Counted from the first letter of the stretch, positions 42,972-52,516 are shown. The stretch: 64,000 nucleotides of DNA from G963662985 sp963662985 (GCA_963662985.1 OY760067.1:1364001-1428000), one strand, 5' to 3'. The notes: a model not told the origin generated them from the sequence alone. A program made the numbers and translations.

Positions 42972-43010
42972 CATAAATAAAAATGGAATTTAATCAAAGG
43001 ATTGAGAAAC

Positions 43011-45917
43011 ATGCAAGAAAAGAAAATTCGTGTGATAGGTGCCAATGAGCACAACTTAAAGAACGTCTCCGTAGATATACCACGTGACAAATTTGTGGTG
43101 GTTACTGGTTTGTCTGGTTCGGGAAAGTCTTCTTTAGCGTTTGATACGATTTTTGCTGAAGGGCAACGCCGCTATGTGGAATCTCTTTCTGCCTATGCAC
43201 GCCAATTTTTGGGACAAATGGAAAAACCTAAAGTGGAGTTGATCGAAGGTCTTTCTCCTGCGGTTTCTATTGACCAAAAACGCACCTCTCGTAATCCTCG
43301 TTCCACTGTTGGGACTGTGACTGAAATCTATGATTATTTACGTCTACTATATGCACGCGCCGGCGTCCCGCATTGTCCTGAATGTGGACGTGAAGTTACG
43401 CAGCAATCAGCCCAAGAAATTGTGGAAGCAATTCAATCTTTTCCCGAAGATAGCCGTATCATTTTGTTAGCACCGATTATCAAACATCGTAAAGGCACCC
43501 ATCAAGCAGTTTTTGATGAGATTCAAAAAGCTGGCTTCACGCGTGTGCGTGTGGATGGCGTGATGCATGATTTGGAAGATGAATTTGATTTAGATCGTTA
43601 TAAAAACCATTCCATTGATGCTGTGGTAGATCGTTTGATTATTCGCAAAGGGGAGGATCAAGAAGAAAAAGATGCTTTCCTTTCTCGTCTCACAGATTCC
43701 GTGGAAACTGCGCTTCGTTTTGGAGATGGTTATTTGATCTTACAAGATGTGACCCAAGATAATCCCCAAGATTACTCTTATTCTGAACATCTATCATGCC
43801 CAGAACATGGTTCCACTGTGCCAGAGATTGAACCTCGCACTTTTTCATTTAATACACCTCATGGTGCTTGCCCCACCTGCCAAGGGTTGGGAACAAAAAT
43901 GGAAATCGATATTGACCTGCTAATACCTGATAAGTCTGTCTCTCTCAAAAACGGGGCGATTATTGCAGGTGAATTTTCTGGTCCACGTAAAGAAGGTGGC
44001 TACTACTGGTCGATGTTAGAAGGTGCAGCCAAGGCATTCAATATCTCTTTAGATAAACCTGTTAACCAACTAACAGATGCTGAATTAGATATTATTCTCT
44101 ACGGCACCAAAGGCAAAGCGATTGATATTCATTATAACCATAAAAGTGGGCGAGAATATGTGTTCACTCGTAAATTTGAAGGCGTGATCAACAATTTAAT
44201 GCGCCGATTCCGTGAGACACAAAGTGAAGGCATGCGCCAATATTTTATGGAATTTATGGATGACAGACCTTGCCCTGAATGTAAGGGTGCACGTTTGCGC
44301 AAAGAAGCATTAGCCGTTACATTGTTAGATCAAAATATTTTAGAAATTACTACATTGCCAATTTCTGATTTGATGGATTGGGTTAATTTGTTATCTGGCA
44401 AAGACACTCCTCTTTCTCAACGTGATCAGATCATCGCACAACGCATTCTCAAAGAATTACAAGAACGAGTCCGTTTTATGATGGATGTGGGCTTAGAATA
44501 CCTCACCCTCAATCGCTCCGCTGTCACCCTCTCTGGTGGAGAAGCGCAGCGTATTCGTTTAGCTACACAAATCGGTTCTCGTTTAATGGGGGTGCTTTAT
44601 GTTTTAGATGAACCTTCGATTGGGTTGCATCCACGAGATAACCAACGGCTGCTCAACACTCTCAAAGATCTGCGAGATATTGGCAATACAGTCTTGGTAG
44701 TGGAACATGATGAAGAGACAATCGAAGAAGCTGATTTTATCGTCGATATGGGACCTGGTGCAGGTGAGCTTGGTGGGGAAGTGGTAGTGGCAGGTACTGT
44801 TGAAGAAGTGCTTCAACATCCCACTTCACATACTGCTGCTTATCTTTCTGGCCGAAAATATATTCCTGTTCCTGAAAAAAGACGAGAAGGAAATGGACAT
44901 TCTATTCGCATTATTAATGCACATCAAAACAACTTAAAAAATCTTGATGTAGAGATTCCTTTAGGTGAAATGGTGTGTGTAACTGGCGTTTCTGGTTCTG
45001 GAAAGTCATCTTTAGTCAACGAGATTCTTTATGAATCTTTGGCACATAGCCTCAATCGAGCTAAAACGCGCCCAGGTGCACATGACCGCATCGAAGGCAT
45101 TGAAAATTTGGATAAGATCATTAATATAGATCAATCTCCTATTGGCCGCACCCCTCGCTCCAATCCTAGCACTTATGTGGGCTTGTTTGATTTGATTCGC
45201 CAGGTTTTTGCAGAATTACCTGAATCTAAAATTCGAGGATATAAACAAGGACGTTTTTCTTTCAATGTGAAAGGTGGGCGTTGTGAAGCATGTAAAGGTC
45301 ATGGGCAATTGACGATTGAAATGCAATTCTTGCCAGATGTCTATGTACCTTGTGATGTTTGCCATGGGACACGTTTCAATCGGGAAACTCTTCAAGTGCG
45401 TTTCAAAGGAAAAAACATCGCCGATGTGCTTGAAATGCCCATAGATCAAGCGGTCGATTTTTTCTCAGCCCACCCGCGTATGCAAAGTAAATTGCAAACG
45501 CTTGTCGATGTCGGTTTAGGTTATATTCGCATTGGACAACCCGCTCCCACTCTTTCTGGTGGGGAAGCACAACGTGTGAAACTTGCCAAAGAGCTCTCTA
45601 AACGATCAACTGGCAAAACTATCTATGTCTTAGATGAACCGTCTGTCGGGTTGCATTCTGCAGATGTTCACAAATTAGTGGAAGTGCTGCATCGCTTAGT
45701 GGATGAAGGAAATTCTGTGGTGATTATTGAGCATAACCTAGACATTGTCAAAGTTGCCGATTATATTATTGACCTTGGCCCTGAAGGAGGTGCACGGGGC
45801 GGTGAAATCATCGTCACTGGCACACCTGAACAGGTCGCCCAACATCCCACTTCACACACAGGACAATTTCTTAAGCCTGTATTGGAGAAGAATAAGAAGG
45901 TTCAACAACAAAAATGA
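43011..45917 (+). CDS. uvrA: Excinuclease ABC subunit A
   Basis: DNA damage sensor of nucleotide excision repair; a dimeric ABC ATPase that loads UvrB. Two Walker A sites (GLSGSGKSSLAFD, GVSGSGKSSLVNE), two ABC signatures (TLSGGEAQRIRLA, TLSGGEAQRVKLA), and the zinc modules (CPECGRE, CPTCQG, CPECKG, CEACKGHG with CDVCHG) are present. The 968-residue length is normal. The ATG at 43011 has AAAGGA nine bases before it; a TTG at 43002 is too close. Its stop overlaps the next ATG by four bases. Confidence 0.98.
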   Translation: MQEKKIRVIGANEHNLKNVSVDIPRDKFVVVTGLSGSGKSSLAFDTIFAEGQRRYVESLSAYARQFLGQMEKPKVELIEGLSPAVSIDQKRTSRNPRSTVGTVTEIYDYLRLLYARAGVPHCPECGREVTQQSAQEIVEAIQSFPEDSRIILLAPIIKHRKGTHQAVFDEIQKAGFTRVRVDGVMHDLEDEFDLDRYKNHSIDAVVDRLIIRKGEDQEEKDAFLSRLTDSVETALRFGDGYLILQDVTQDNPQDYSYSEHLSCPEHGSTVPEIEPRTFSFNTPHGACPTCQGLGTKMEIDIDLLIPDKSVSLKNGAIIAGEFSGPRKEGGYYWSMLEGAAKAFNISLDKPVNQLTDAELDIILYGTKGKAIDIHYNHKSGREYVFTRKFEGVINNLMRRFRETQSEGMRQYFMEFMDDRPCPECKGARLRKEALAVTLLDQNILEITTLPISDLMDWVNLLSGKDTPLSQRDQIIAQRILKELQERVRFMMDVGLEYLTLNRSAVTLSGGEAQRIRLATQIGSRLMGVLYVLDEPSIGLHPRDNQRLLNTLKDLRDIGNTVLVVEHDEETIEEADFIVDMGPGAGELGGEVVVAGTVEEVLQHPTSHTAAYLSGRKYIPVPEKRREGNGHSIRIINAHQNNLKNLDVEIPLGEMVCVTGVSGSGKSSLVNEILYESLAHSLNRAKTRPGAHDRIEGIENLDKIINIDQSPIGRTPRSNPSTYVGLFDLIRQVFAELPESKIRGYKQGRFSFNVKGGRCEACKGHGQLTIEMQFLPDVYVPCDVCHGTRFNRETLQVRFKGKNIADVLEMPIDQAVDFFSAHPRMQSKLQTLVDVGLGYIRIGQPAPTLSGGEAQRVKLAKELSKRSTGKTIYVLDEPSVGLHSADVHKLVEVLHRLVDEGNSVVIIEHNLDIVKVADYIIDLGPEGGARGGEIIVTGTPEQVAQHPTSHTGQFLKPVLEKNKKVQQQK

Positions 45918-46372
45918 AAACCATCGCCATCCTCAGTGATACTCATGGTTTGCTTCGTCCAGAGGTTTACCCTCACTTAGAAGGTGTTACACATATTTTT
46001 CACGCAGGGGATGTCGGCAATAAATCGATCTTAGATCGCTTGATAAAATATGCACCTGTTACAGCCATTCTCGGCAACACAGATTATGCTTTTTTAGGTT
46101 TGTCTCATACAGAATTGGTTGAAGTAGCAGGGGTTCACTTTTATCTTCAACACATTGCGGAAGATCTAAACTTGGATCCTGTTGCATCTGGCATTGATGT
46201 TGTCATTAACGGGCATACGCATCAACCAAGTATCAGCAGAAAAGACGGTGTACTTTATCTAAACCCCGGAAGCGCTAGCCATCCCCGTGGCGGCACAAAA
46301 CCCAGTATGATTCTTTTAGATATTATTCCTAACAAACCGCTTGAACCCCGTATTCTTACACTTCTTCCATAG
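45914..46372 (+). CDS. YfcE/MJ0936-type metallophosphoesterase
   Basis: A 152-residue calcineurin-like phosphodiesterase. All metal motifs of the small YfcE group are seen: LSDTHG, HAGDVGN, LGNTD and NGHTHQPS, then the LNPGSASHPRGG closing strand. Acts on phosphodiesters, but the natural substrate is unknown. Overlaps uvrA by ATGA, so translation is coupled. No direct link to repair is established. Confidence 0.93.
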   Translation: MKTIAILSDTHGLLRPEVYPHLEGVTHIFHAGDVGNKSILDRLIKYAPVTAILGNTDYAFLGLSHTELVEVAGVHFYLQHIAEDLNLDPVASGIDVVINGHTHQPSISRKDGVLYLNPGSASHPRGGTKPSMILLDIIPNKPLEPRILTLLP

Positions 46373-46383
46373 TCGTTCTGCGG

Positions 46384-46389
46384 TAAAAT
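46384..46389 (+). promoter_or_regulatory. -10 box TAAAAT 6 bp before an ATG
   Basis: TAAAAT sits directly before the PfkB-kinase ATG at 46396 and there is no Shine-Dalgarno in the gap, so a leaderless transcript is possible. Confidence 0.35.
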
Positions 46390-46395
46390 GAATAC

Positions 46396-47328
46396 ATGTC
46401 AAAAATATTTCTTTGTGGTCATACCAACATTGAAACTACGCTCCAAGTCGACCAATTTCCAATAGAATATACACCTGTTCATTACACTTTTGATCGGGTG
46501 GCGTCTACCATTTCAGGGGTAGGAATTAACATTGCGACCGCTTTAAAGGCGCTTGGAGACGATCTTGATTTTTGTACAGTCATTGGTGATGACATTCATC
46601 AACATGCGGTCAAAGCCTATTTTAAAAATCAAAACCTATCTGATAAATTTTTATTCCAATTAGCTTCTGAAACTTCGCAGTCTGTAATTTTATATGATCC
46701 CTCTGGGAAACGTCAGATCAATGTCGATCTTAAAAATTTACAAACCCTGCAACTCCCCCAAGAAACAATAACTCCCTCACTGTTAGATGCTGATTTAGCG
46801 ATTCTTTGTAATATTAATTATTCTCGTCCGATGTTGTCTATTGCGAAGGATCATCATATTCCGATCGCGGTCGATTGCCACACTATCGGATCTTTAGAAG
46901 ATGAATTTAATCAAGACTATATGCAGGCAGCTGATATTCTATTTATGAGTGATGAGCATATTCCGTTATCACGTAAGGAATGGATGGTGGCTGTGATGCA
47001 GCGTTTTGCACCAAAGATCTTTATATTAGGCTGTGGAAAAGATGGTTCTCTGATGATCTTACGCGATGATGATGCCATCTATCACACCAATGCATTTGCC
47101 CCTCGTTTAATCCTCAATACGATTGGTGCTGGAGATGCTTTATTCTCTTCATTTGTTCATTTTTATCTTTTACTAGAAAACCCTTTGGCGGCAATTCAAC
47201 GTGCTTCTTTGTATGCGGGATATAAAATTGGCGAGAGATCTGCATCACAAGGATTACTCTCTTCCGAAGCTTTTGAACAACTTTTTCAAACTCATCATCA
47301 GGAGATTAAAGTATGCAAATACGAGTAG
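46396..47328 (+). CDS. PfkB-family carbohydrate kinase
   Basis: A ribokinase-like sugar or nucleoside kinase of 310 residues. The N-terminal substrate region has STISGVGINIATALKALGDD and the catalytic/anion-hole motif is NTIGAGDALFSSFVHFY with the DTGAGD-type Asp. An ADP-ribose/sugar substrate cannot be specified. It ends with a 16-bp overlap into the DUF998 gene. No transporter for a matching sugar is nearby. Confidence 0.9.
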   Translation: MSKIFLCGHTNIETTLQVDQFPIEYTPVHYTFDRVASTISGVGINIATALKALGDDLDFCTVIGDDIHQHAVKAYFKNQNLSDKFLFQLASETSQSVILYDPSGKRQINVDLKNLQTLQLPQETITPSLLDADLAILCNINYSRPMLSIAKDHHIPIAVDCHTIGSLEDEFNQDYMQAADILFMSDEHIPLSRKEWMVAVMQRFAPKIFILGCGKDGSLMILRDDDAIYHTNAFAPRLILNTIGAGDALFSSFVHFYLLLENPLAAIQRASLYAGYKIGERSASQGLLSSEAFEQLFQTHHQEIKVCKYE

Positions 47329-47966
47329 AGAAGCTGCTTAGTTATGTGGCATTTGTGAGTGTGATTGTTATAGTTGTTGGATCGATTCTCACCTCTTTTG
47401 CCTATACTGGAGAAGCAGGGGAAGCTTATTCTATGTTGAATCATTATATTTCAGAACTTGGAGAGTTAAGCCAGTCAGAATGGGCACCGGTTTTTAATTC
47501 TAGTTTGATTATTGGTGGGATTGGACTTACATTTTTTATGATTCTTTTAGGTATCAATTTGCGCCATTGGTTTGCTTGGATTGCTTCAGCAGTTGGTGTT
47601 TATGCTGGCATCAATTGCACCTTAGTAGGGTTTATTCCAATGGATACTATCCAACCTCATTATAAAGTTGCCATGGACTTTTTCTTTTATGGGATGATTT
47701 CAGTTGGTTTATATTCGATGTTTTTTCTCTTTTTTAGCCGTGGAAAACATCCCAAATTCTTAGCTATTCCAGGGATGATTGCTGCTGCTAGTTTTGCGAG
47801 CTTTCTTTATCTCCCTAGCTCCACTTTGCAACCCATTCCTGCAGCAGATCGTCCTCCCTTTCTCTTGATCACATTTCTTGAATGGATGATTTTCATCACA
47901 GTTTTGATTTGGGTAGTCATTGTTGCTAGTTATTTTTTGAAAAAAGGCTCAATTAATCAAAAATAA
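47313..47966 (+). CDS. DUF998 membrane protein
   Basis: A 217-residue protein with six hydrophobic spans and the DUF998 pattern (MLNHYISELGE just after span 1, then LVGFIPMD and LYSMFFLFF). Uncharacterised; distant to frpC-type membrane sensors. It starts inside the end of the PfkB kinase gene (16 bp overlap), so the pair is translationally coupled. No terminator is clear after it. Confidence 0.85.
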   Translation: MQIRVEKLLSYVAFVSVIVIVVGSILTSFAYTGEAGEAYSMLNHYISELGELSQSEWAPVFNSSLIIGGIGLTFFMILLGINLRHWFAWIASAVGVYAGINCTLVGFIPMDTIQPHYKVAMDFFFYGMISVGLYSMFFLFFSRGKHPKFLAIPGMIAAASFASFLYLPSSTLQPIPAADRPPFLLITFLEWMIFITVLIWVVIVASYFLKKGSINQK

Positions 47967-48026
47967 GACCGCTTGCAAGCTACTCAATAGGTTGATAGAA
48001 TTAATCAAAATTAGGAGAGTGCGATT

Positions 48027-48959
48027 ATGACAAATACAGATCTAGAATTAAAAAAACGCCAACGCCAACGCTATACCCCATTTATTATGATGATCGTCGC
48101 AGCAATCATTTTGGGGCTTGGTGTCGTATTTGGCATATTATGGTTTTCAGGTGCAACAACAGATTTTAGTTTCGTCCGCGCCAAAGCGACATCCACATCC
48201 ACTTCTACAGTTACTCCTGTGGTAGCCATGACATGGGTGCCATCAGCCACTCCTTCCCCCACCTTGATTCCTTCAATCACACCTACTTTTGGTCCTAGCC
48301 CAACGGCTTTAGTGCCGTTTCCTTACGTGGTGCAAGATGGCGATACAGTTTACACATTAGCAGAAAAATTTGGACTAGATCCTGATACTGGTTATCTTGA
48401 TATTATGTGGACCAACAGCATGGGTGGAAGCACTTATCTTGCCGTTGGAGAAGAAATATTAATTCCGGATCCTAATACTAGAAGACCTACCGCTACACCT
48501 TTGCCAGCAGATACCGTACCCGGCACATTGATTAACTATACTGTTTTACCCGGTGACTTACTAAGTTTGATTGCCGATGAATTCTATTCTTCTGTGGATG
48601 ATATTCTGACTCAAAATAATATTGCTGACGCAGATTATATCCAACCTGGCGACGTTTTGCAGATCCCTGTTTTTTCTGCAGGCACACCTGCGCCTGACCA
48701 ACCAACCGCCACTCCGCAACCCACACTTGGTCCCACAGCAGATCCAAATGCAACTGCCACACCCTTACCAGCAGACCTCCCCATTGGAACGATTGTTCAA
48801 TACACTGTACAACAAGGAGATTATCTTTCCACAATTGCTGATGAATTCTACACAACTGTGGATGAGATTAAAACGATTAACGAACTAGACGACGCTTCTT
48901 ATATTTTTGTCGGACAGGTTTTGGATATCCCAGTATATACGGCTGGACGTCCTGAATAA
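48027..48959 (+). CDS. Triple-LysM membrane-anchored surface protein
   Basis: A 310-residue protein: basic cytoplasmic N-terminus, one span (FIMMIVAAIILGLGVVFGIL), then three LysM peptidoglycan-binding domains near 100-150 (VVQDGDTVYTLAEKFGL), 172-218 (YTVLPGDLLSLIADEFYS) and 255-305 (YTVQQGDYLSTIADEFYT), joined by Thr/Pro/Ala linkers. No catalytic domain. Predicted to hold the membrane to the cell wall. AGGAG precedes the ATG. It belongs to the same surface style as the three LysM-M23 proteins at 37-42 kb. Confidence 0.9.
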   Translation: MTNTDLELKKRQRQRYTPFIMMIVAAIILGLGVVFGILWFSGATTDFSFVRAKATSTSTSTVTPVVAMTWVPSATPSPTLIPSITPTFGPSPTALVPFPYVVQDGDTVYTLAEKFGLDPDTGYLDIMWTNSMGGSTYLAVGEEILIPDPNTRRPTATPLPADTVPGTLINYTVLPGDLLSLIADEFYSSVDDILTQNNIADADYIQPGDVLQIPVFSAGTPAPDQPTATPQPTLGPTADPNATATPLPADLPIGTIVQYTVQQGDYLSTIADEFYTTVDEIKTINELDDASYIFVGQVLDIPVYTAGRPE

Positions 48960-48974
48960 ATTTTTTACTAAAAT

Positions 48975-49004
48975 AAAAAAGCTCCGTATAACGGAGCTTT
49001 TTTT
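48975..49004 (+). terminator. Bidirectional terminator
   Basis: AAAAAGCTCCGT/ACGGAGCTTTTT, loop ATA, between converging LysM and thioredoxin genes. Confidence 0.92.
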
Positions 49005-49021
49005 ATCCTCTTAAATTATCT

Positions 49022-49345
49022 CTAGAAAAGAGATTCAAATTCTTTTGCAATCTTATTCTTTGGTTTAAAACCCACAATCGTGCTTTTTACCTCATTATCT
49101 TTGAATAACATCAAAGTAGGAACGCCCATCACCCCAAATTGTTGTGGCACAGTAGGGGTTTGATCAATATCAATTTTATAGACTTGTGCTTTTCCTTCCC
49201 ATTCTTCTGCTAATTGTTCAACCACAGGCTCAAGCATCTTGCAAGGACCACACCAAGTGGCACTAAAATCAATCACTACGGGTGTTTTTGTTGTGCGTAA
49301 AATATCCTTGAATTCTTCTTCAGAAATTACTTTAATTGTACTCAT
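49022..49345 (-). CDS. trxA: Thioredoxin
   Basis: Cytoplasmic disulfide reductase. The active site WCGPC is at residues 31-35 (FSATWCGPCKMLEP), the cis-Pro motif is MGVPTLMLF, and the overall length of 107 residues matches. The ATG at 49345 is selected because it gives a normal N-terminus and lies behind AAGAAGG; ATGs at 49348 and 49360 are possible. Lies upstream-to-upstream with the tRNA-Lys gene. Confidence 0.95.
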   Translation of the reverse strand: MSTIKVISEEEFKDILRTTKTPVVIDFSATWCGPCKMLEPVVEQLAEEWEGKAQVYKIDIDQTPTVPQQFGVMGVPTLMLFKDNEVKSTIVGFKPKNKIAKEFESLF

Positions 49346-49423
49346 CATACCTTCTTTCATGGGAGATGTTAGCTGAATCTAGATAGTTAATATTAAACGT
49401 CACACTAATTCGTGTCAAGATTA

Positions 49424-49452
49424 TTGACGGATATGTGACAAGATGTTACAAT
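49424..49452 (+). promoter_or_regulatory. Promoter of tRNA-Lys
   Basis: TTGACG (49424-49429), exact 17-bp spacer, TACAAT (49447-49452), 45 bp before the tRNA. Confidence 0.8.
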
Positions 49453-49496
49453 GTTCTCCGCTAAACAACCAGCTTTGAAAAAAGCTTTGTTAGCAA

Positions 49497-49568
49497 GGGC
49501 GTGTAGCTCAATGGTAGAGCAGTGGCCTTTTAAGCCATTGGTTGCGGGTTCGAGTCCCTCCACGCTCA
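49497..49568 (+). tRNA. tRNA-Lys (anticodon TTT)
   Basis: Full cloverleaf: acceptor GGGCGTG pairs with CACGCTC (one G-U), D arm GCTC/GAGC, anticodon stem GTGGC/GCCAT with loop CTTTTAA (TTT at 49529-49531), T arm GCGGG-TTCGAGT-CCCTC with one C-U mismatch. No CCA is encoded after the discriminator A. A hairpin-T-run terminator follows. Confidence 0.93.
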
Positions 49569-49570
49569 CA

Positions 49571-49601
49571 AAAAATCGATCTTCAAGGTCGATTTTTTTG
49601 T
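49571..49601 (+). terminator. Terminator after tRNA-Lys
   Basis: AAATCGATCT/AGGTCGATTT (with one T-G pair) then T run. Confidence 0.8.
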
Positions 49602-49628
49602 TTAATCTTTTATTTTTATTTCCTTTAT

Positions 49629-50039
49629 TTATTTCTTATTTTCGACATACGCTTTGAAATTATCCAAAATCGCTTGCCAACCGGCTTCTTGTTGGGCAGC
49701 TGTGTGGGTATCTTCCGTTTCAAACGTTTGTACTACCTGCGTGCCTTCTTGGTGAACAGAAAACAACACCGAGGTCATCCGCCCATCATCGAGCATACTT
49801 GCCAAAAACTCATAGGGACGTACTACCATATACCGACCCCCTAGATCAAATCCAGCAGATCCATCCTTTGCTTCCATTCGAAAGCGATATTTTCCATCTA
49901 AGCGAAGATCAATCTCAGCTGCAGGGCAGCACCAATCTTCTGATGCAAAATTCCATTGGGTCACATCTTCAGCAGTTGTCCATGCATCCCACACTTTTTC
50001 AAGAGGGGCATGCACAATCGTTTCAATTGTAATTTCCAT
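49629..50039 (-). CDS. AHSA1/SRPBCC-domain protein
   Basis: A 136-residue START-like/AHSA1 fold protein (ETIVHAPLEKVWDAWTTAED, WCCPAAEIDLRLDGKYRFRM, and a C-terminal GWQAILDNFKAYVEN helix). Such proteins bind small hydrophobic ligands in a cavity; many are uncharacterised stress-related proteins. The start VDA-type helix and W-rich strand match the family. GGAAAAAC precedes the ATG. The 194-bp gap on its upstream side contains an AT-rich stretch and no other gene. Confidence 0.88.
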   Translation of the reverse strand: MEITIETIVHAPLEKVWDAWTTAEDVTQWNFASEDWCCPAAEIDLRLDGKYRFRMEAKDGSAGFDLGGRYMVVRPYEFLASMLDDGRMTSVLFSVHQEGTQVVQTFETEDTHTAAQQEAGWQAILDNFKAYVENKK

Positions 50040-50233
50040 CGTTTTTCCTCATTCATATGGATAAAAATCAATAAATTTAACCAATAGACGCGGGCTTTTG
50101 AAAATTATTACAACATTTTTTCAATATCTCATGCTTTTTTTGATTTGATTAATAAAAAATGAGCGCAAAAAAAACTTTATAGAATCTTTATTTATTTTTA
50201 CTATCCTAGAACCAACAAGAAAGGATTTATTAA

Positions 50234-50932
50234 ATGAATGATTATATACTTGAAACAAAAAATTTGACCAAAAAATTTGGCAAACAACTAGCAGTTAATC
50301 AAATAAATTTGCAAATTAAACGAAACTCTATCTATGGACTGCTTGGCCCGAATGGTGCTGGAAAAACAACCACGTTAAAAATGATTATTGGTCTGTTGAA
50401 GCCCTCGCAAGGGGAAATTTTTTTTAATCAACAAGCATGGCAACGAAAACATCTCGCCCATATTGGTTCATTGATTGAATCACCGGCCTTATATGGAAAC
50501 CTGACTGCCGTGGAAAATCTTAAAATTCATACCACTTTGCTTGGGCTTCCGAAAGAAAAAATTGAGCAGGTCTTGGAGGTTGTCGATTTACAAAATACAG
50601 GGAAAAAGACAGCTGCAAAATTTTCGATGGGCATGAAACAACGACTGGGAATTGCAATTGCATTGTTGAATAATCCTAGTTTGTTGATTTTAGACGAACC
50701 TACGAATGGTTTGGATCCGTTTGGGATTCAAGAGTTGCGTTCGTTAATTGCATCTTTTCCGCAAAAAGGGATTAGTGTAATTCTTTCAAGCCATATTTTG
50801 CCGGAAGTGGCGCAAGTGGTTGATCATGTTGGCATTATTAATCAAGGTAAATTGCTTTATCAAGGTGAAAATCAAAATCATCAGAATTTAGAGAATTTAT
50901 TCATTGAGGTCATCAAAGGAGCACGACAATGA
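50234..50932 (+). CDS. LanF/BcrA-type ABC transporter ATPase
   Basis: A 232-residue ATP-binding subunit of a drug/lantibiotic self-protection exporter. Walker A GPNGAGKTT, Q-loop GLLKPSQGEIFFNQ, signature FSMGMKQRLG, Walker B LLILDEPTNGLDP and H-loop SSHILPEV are present. The ESPALYGNLTAVENL segment is typical for the bacitracin/lantibiotic group (BcrA, LanF). AAAGGA precedes the ATG. It overlaps the first permease by four bases; together with two permeases and a two-component system it forms a peptide-antibiotic defence unit. Confidence 0.92.
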   Translation: MNDYILETKNLTKKFGKQLAVNQINLQIKRNSIYGLLGPNGAGKTTTLKMIIGLLKPSQGEIFFNQQAWQRKHLAHIGSLIESPALYGNLTAVENLKIHTTLLGLPKEKIEQVLEVVDLQNTGKKTAAKFSMGMKQRLGIAIALLNNPSLLILDEPTNGLDPFGIQELRSLIASFPQKGISVILSSHILPEVAQVVDHVGIINQGKLLYQGENQNHQNLENLFIEVIKGARQ

Positions 50933-51690
50933 TAAATGCATTAAAAGCTGAATTTCAAAAATATAGAAGGACATTTGCCATCAAGTTGATTGTTCTTTCT
51001 CCTTTGGTCGTAGTCGGTTTTGCAACAATCCAAAAATTGATTGCTGGCCCCAATAGCGACCTAGGGACTATGCAATATTTTTTAGATTTAATCTTCAATT
51101 GGTGGACACTTTTATTTATTCCATTAGGAGTGGCATTGCTAACTATCTTGGTAAATAATCAAGAGAAGAAAGCAGGGCACTATCGTAGTTTGAATAGTCA
51201 CGCCTTTCCGCCTGCAAGAATTTGGATGAGCAAAATTTTGGTACTTAGTATTCTTCTCTTAATTTCATCGATAATTTTAATTTTATCGACAGGAATTATG
51301 GGGATTTTATTGTCAGATAGCCCTATCCCTTGGAAGCAAATCATCTCTGGGGCTATCGTAACTTGGTTTGTGTCTTCCTCCCTGATTACCCTGCAATTAT
51401 GGGTGGCTACCCTTGGTGGAGTGGTTTTGAGCATTGGATTGAGCTTTTTTGGGTTTATATTAAGTCTTTTTGCAACAGAAACTTCAATTTGGTGGGCAGT
51501 GCCTTGGAGCTGGTCTTTAAGATTAATGGGGCCGATAATTGGTGTTCGCACTAATGGGTTGCCGTTAGAGAGCGCAGATCCCTTAATGGACCCCTCTGTA
51601 ATCTTCGTTGGCATGTTAGTTTCTTGTATTGTTTTTATCAGTTGTACGGCTCTTTCAGCGCTGTGGTTCAACAAACGTGAGGTGCGATAA
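50929..51690 (+). CDS. LanE-type ABC permease
   Basis: A 253-residue protein with six spans, typical of the ABC-2-type MutE/EpiE lantibiotic protection permeases. It starts with a short amphipathic helix (INALKAEFQKYRRTFAIKL), then VALLTILVNNQEKKAGHYRSL, the conserved cytoplasmic loop after span 2. It overlaps the ATPase gene by ATGA and the next permease by one base, so stoichiometric expression is expected. It would form the membrane channel with the next gene. Confidence 0.85.
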   Translation: MINALKAEFQKYRRTFAIKLIVLSPLVVVGFATIQKLIAGPNSDLGTMQYFLDLIFNWWTLLFIPLGVALLTILVNNQEKKAGHYRSLNSHAFPPARIWMSKILVLSILLLISSIILILSTGIMGILLSDSPIPWKQIISGAIVTWFVSSSLITLQLWVATLGGVVLSIGLSFFGFILSLFATETSIWWAVPWSWSLRLMGPIIGVRTNGLPLESADPLMDPSVIFVGMLVSCIVFISCTALSALWFNKREVR

Positions 51691-52457
51691 TGAAATCACT
51701 CTATACCGAATGGCTCAAACTCAAACATACCCCCATTCAATTCCTGATTTTGATTACCCCTTTCATCTACGCTGCTTTATTGGTGCTTTATGCGAGAATT
51801 CGCCAAGCCTCTTCTATTTCTGAACAATTTACTTTTCAATTGTTTTTTGAAGGGGCTGCGGTGCTTGTAATCCCAGTGGCCGTAGCGATTCTAGCGGGTT
51901 TGATAATCTATCAAGAAGAGCTAGCAGGAAGTTTTAATGGATTCCTTAATTCCAGCAAACCTAGATATCAACTTTTTCTGAGAAAAATAAGTTGGATGAC
52001 GCTTATTATTGCATATGAAATTTATATGTCTACCCTCTTATTTGGGGTGGGACTCTCACTTTTTACTACCGTCGCTCTCCCATGGCGCATCCTTTGGGTT
52101 TCGGCAACCTTGATTTTTGTAGCCACTTTGCCATTAATCGAGCTTCAAACTTGGCTAAGTTTTGGATGGGGTGTGGGGGCTTCAATCGGTGCAGGCGTGG
52201 TGGGGGTGCTCTTTGCTGGTATTGTTGGAGGAACTGGGATTGGAGACGCTTTTTGGCAATTTATTCCCCCTGCATGGCCAATCCGATTGGTAAAAACATA
52301 TGAGTTGATGTACTATTTAGGTGATGAAGCCCCTCTTGAATTACTTCAAAATCAATTTAATCTGGGTTTGATTGCGATTATGGCCTCTTTGCTGATATTG
52401 GCAATTGGTGCTTCGGTTTGGTTCACCCAATGGGAAGGGCGCCAACACTACGAATAA
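51690..52457 (+). CDS. LanG-type ABC permease
   Basis: A 255-residue, six-span ABC-2-type permease, paralogous to the preceding one: LYTEWLKLKHTPIQFLILITP at the start, then AGLIIYQEELAGSFNGFLNSS where its neighbour has NNQEKKAGHYRSL. The heterodimer pattern LanE-LanG with one ATPase is characteristic of nisin/subtilin immunity and bacitracin exporters. Last gene of the exporter; a short hairpin (CTTGTT/AACAAG, 52484-52505) lies before the regulator gene. Confidence 0.85.
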   Translation: MKSLYTEWLKLKHTPIQFLILITPFIYAALLVLYARIRQASSISEQFTFQLFFEGAAVLVIPVAVAILAGLIIYQEELAGSFNGFLNSSKPRYQLFLRKISWMTLIIAYEIYMSTLLFGVGLSLFTTVALPWRILWVSATLIFVATLPLIELQTWLSFGWGVGASIGAGVVGVLFAGIVGGTGIGDAFWQFIPPAWPIRLVKTYELMYYLGDEAPLELLQNQFNLGLIAIMASLLILAIGASVWFTQWEGRQHYE

Positions 52458-52516
52458 ATTGCAATAAATCGATAAAATTTTAAAGCTTGTTTATGGAAAA
52501 CAAGTAGGACACTTTG

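Noticed and set aside
28339..43010. A dif (XerCD) site near the skew change
   Set aside because: Intergenic parts were scanned by eye for a TTATGT-type arm with a matching partner; none convincing.
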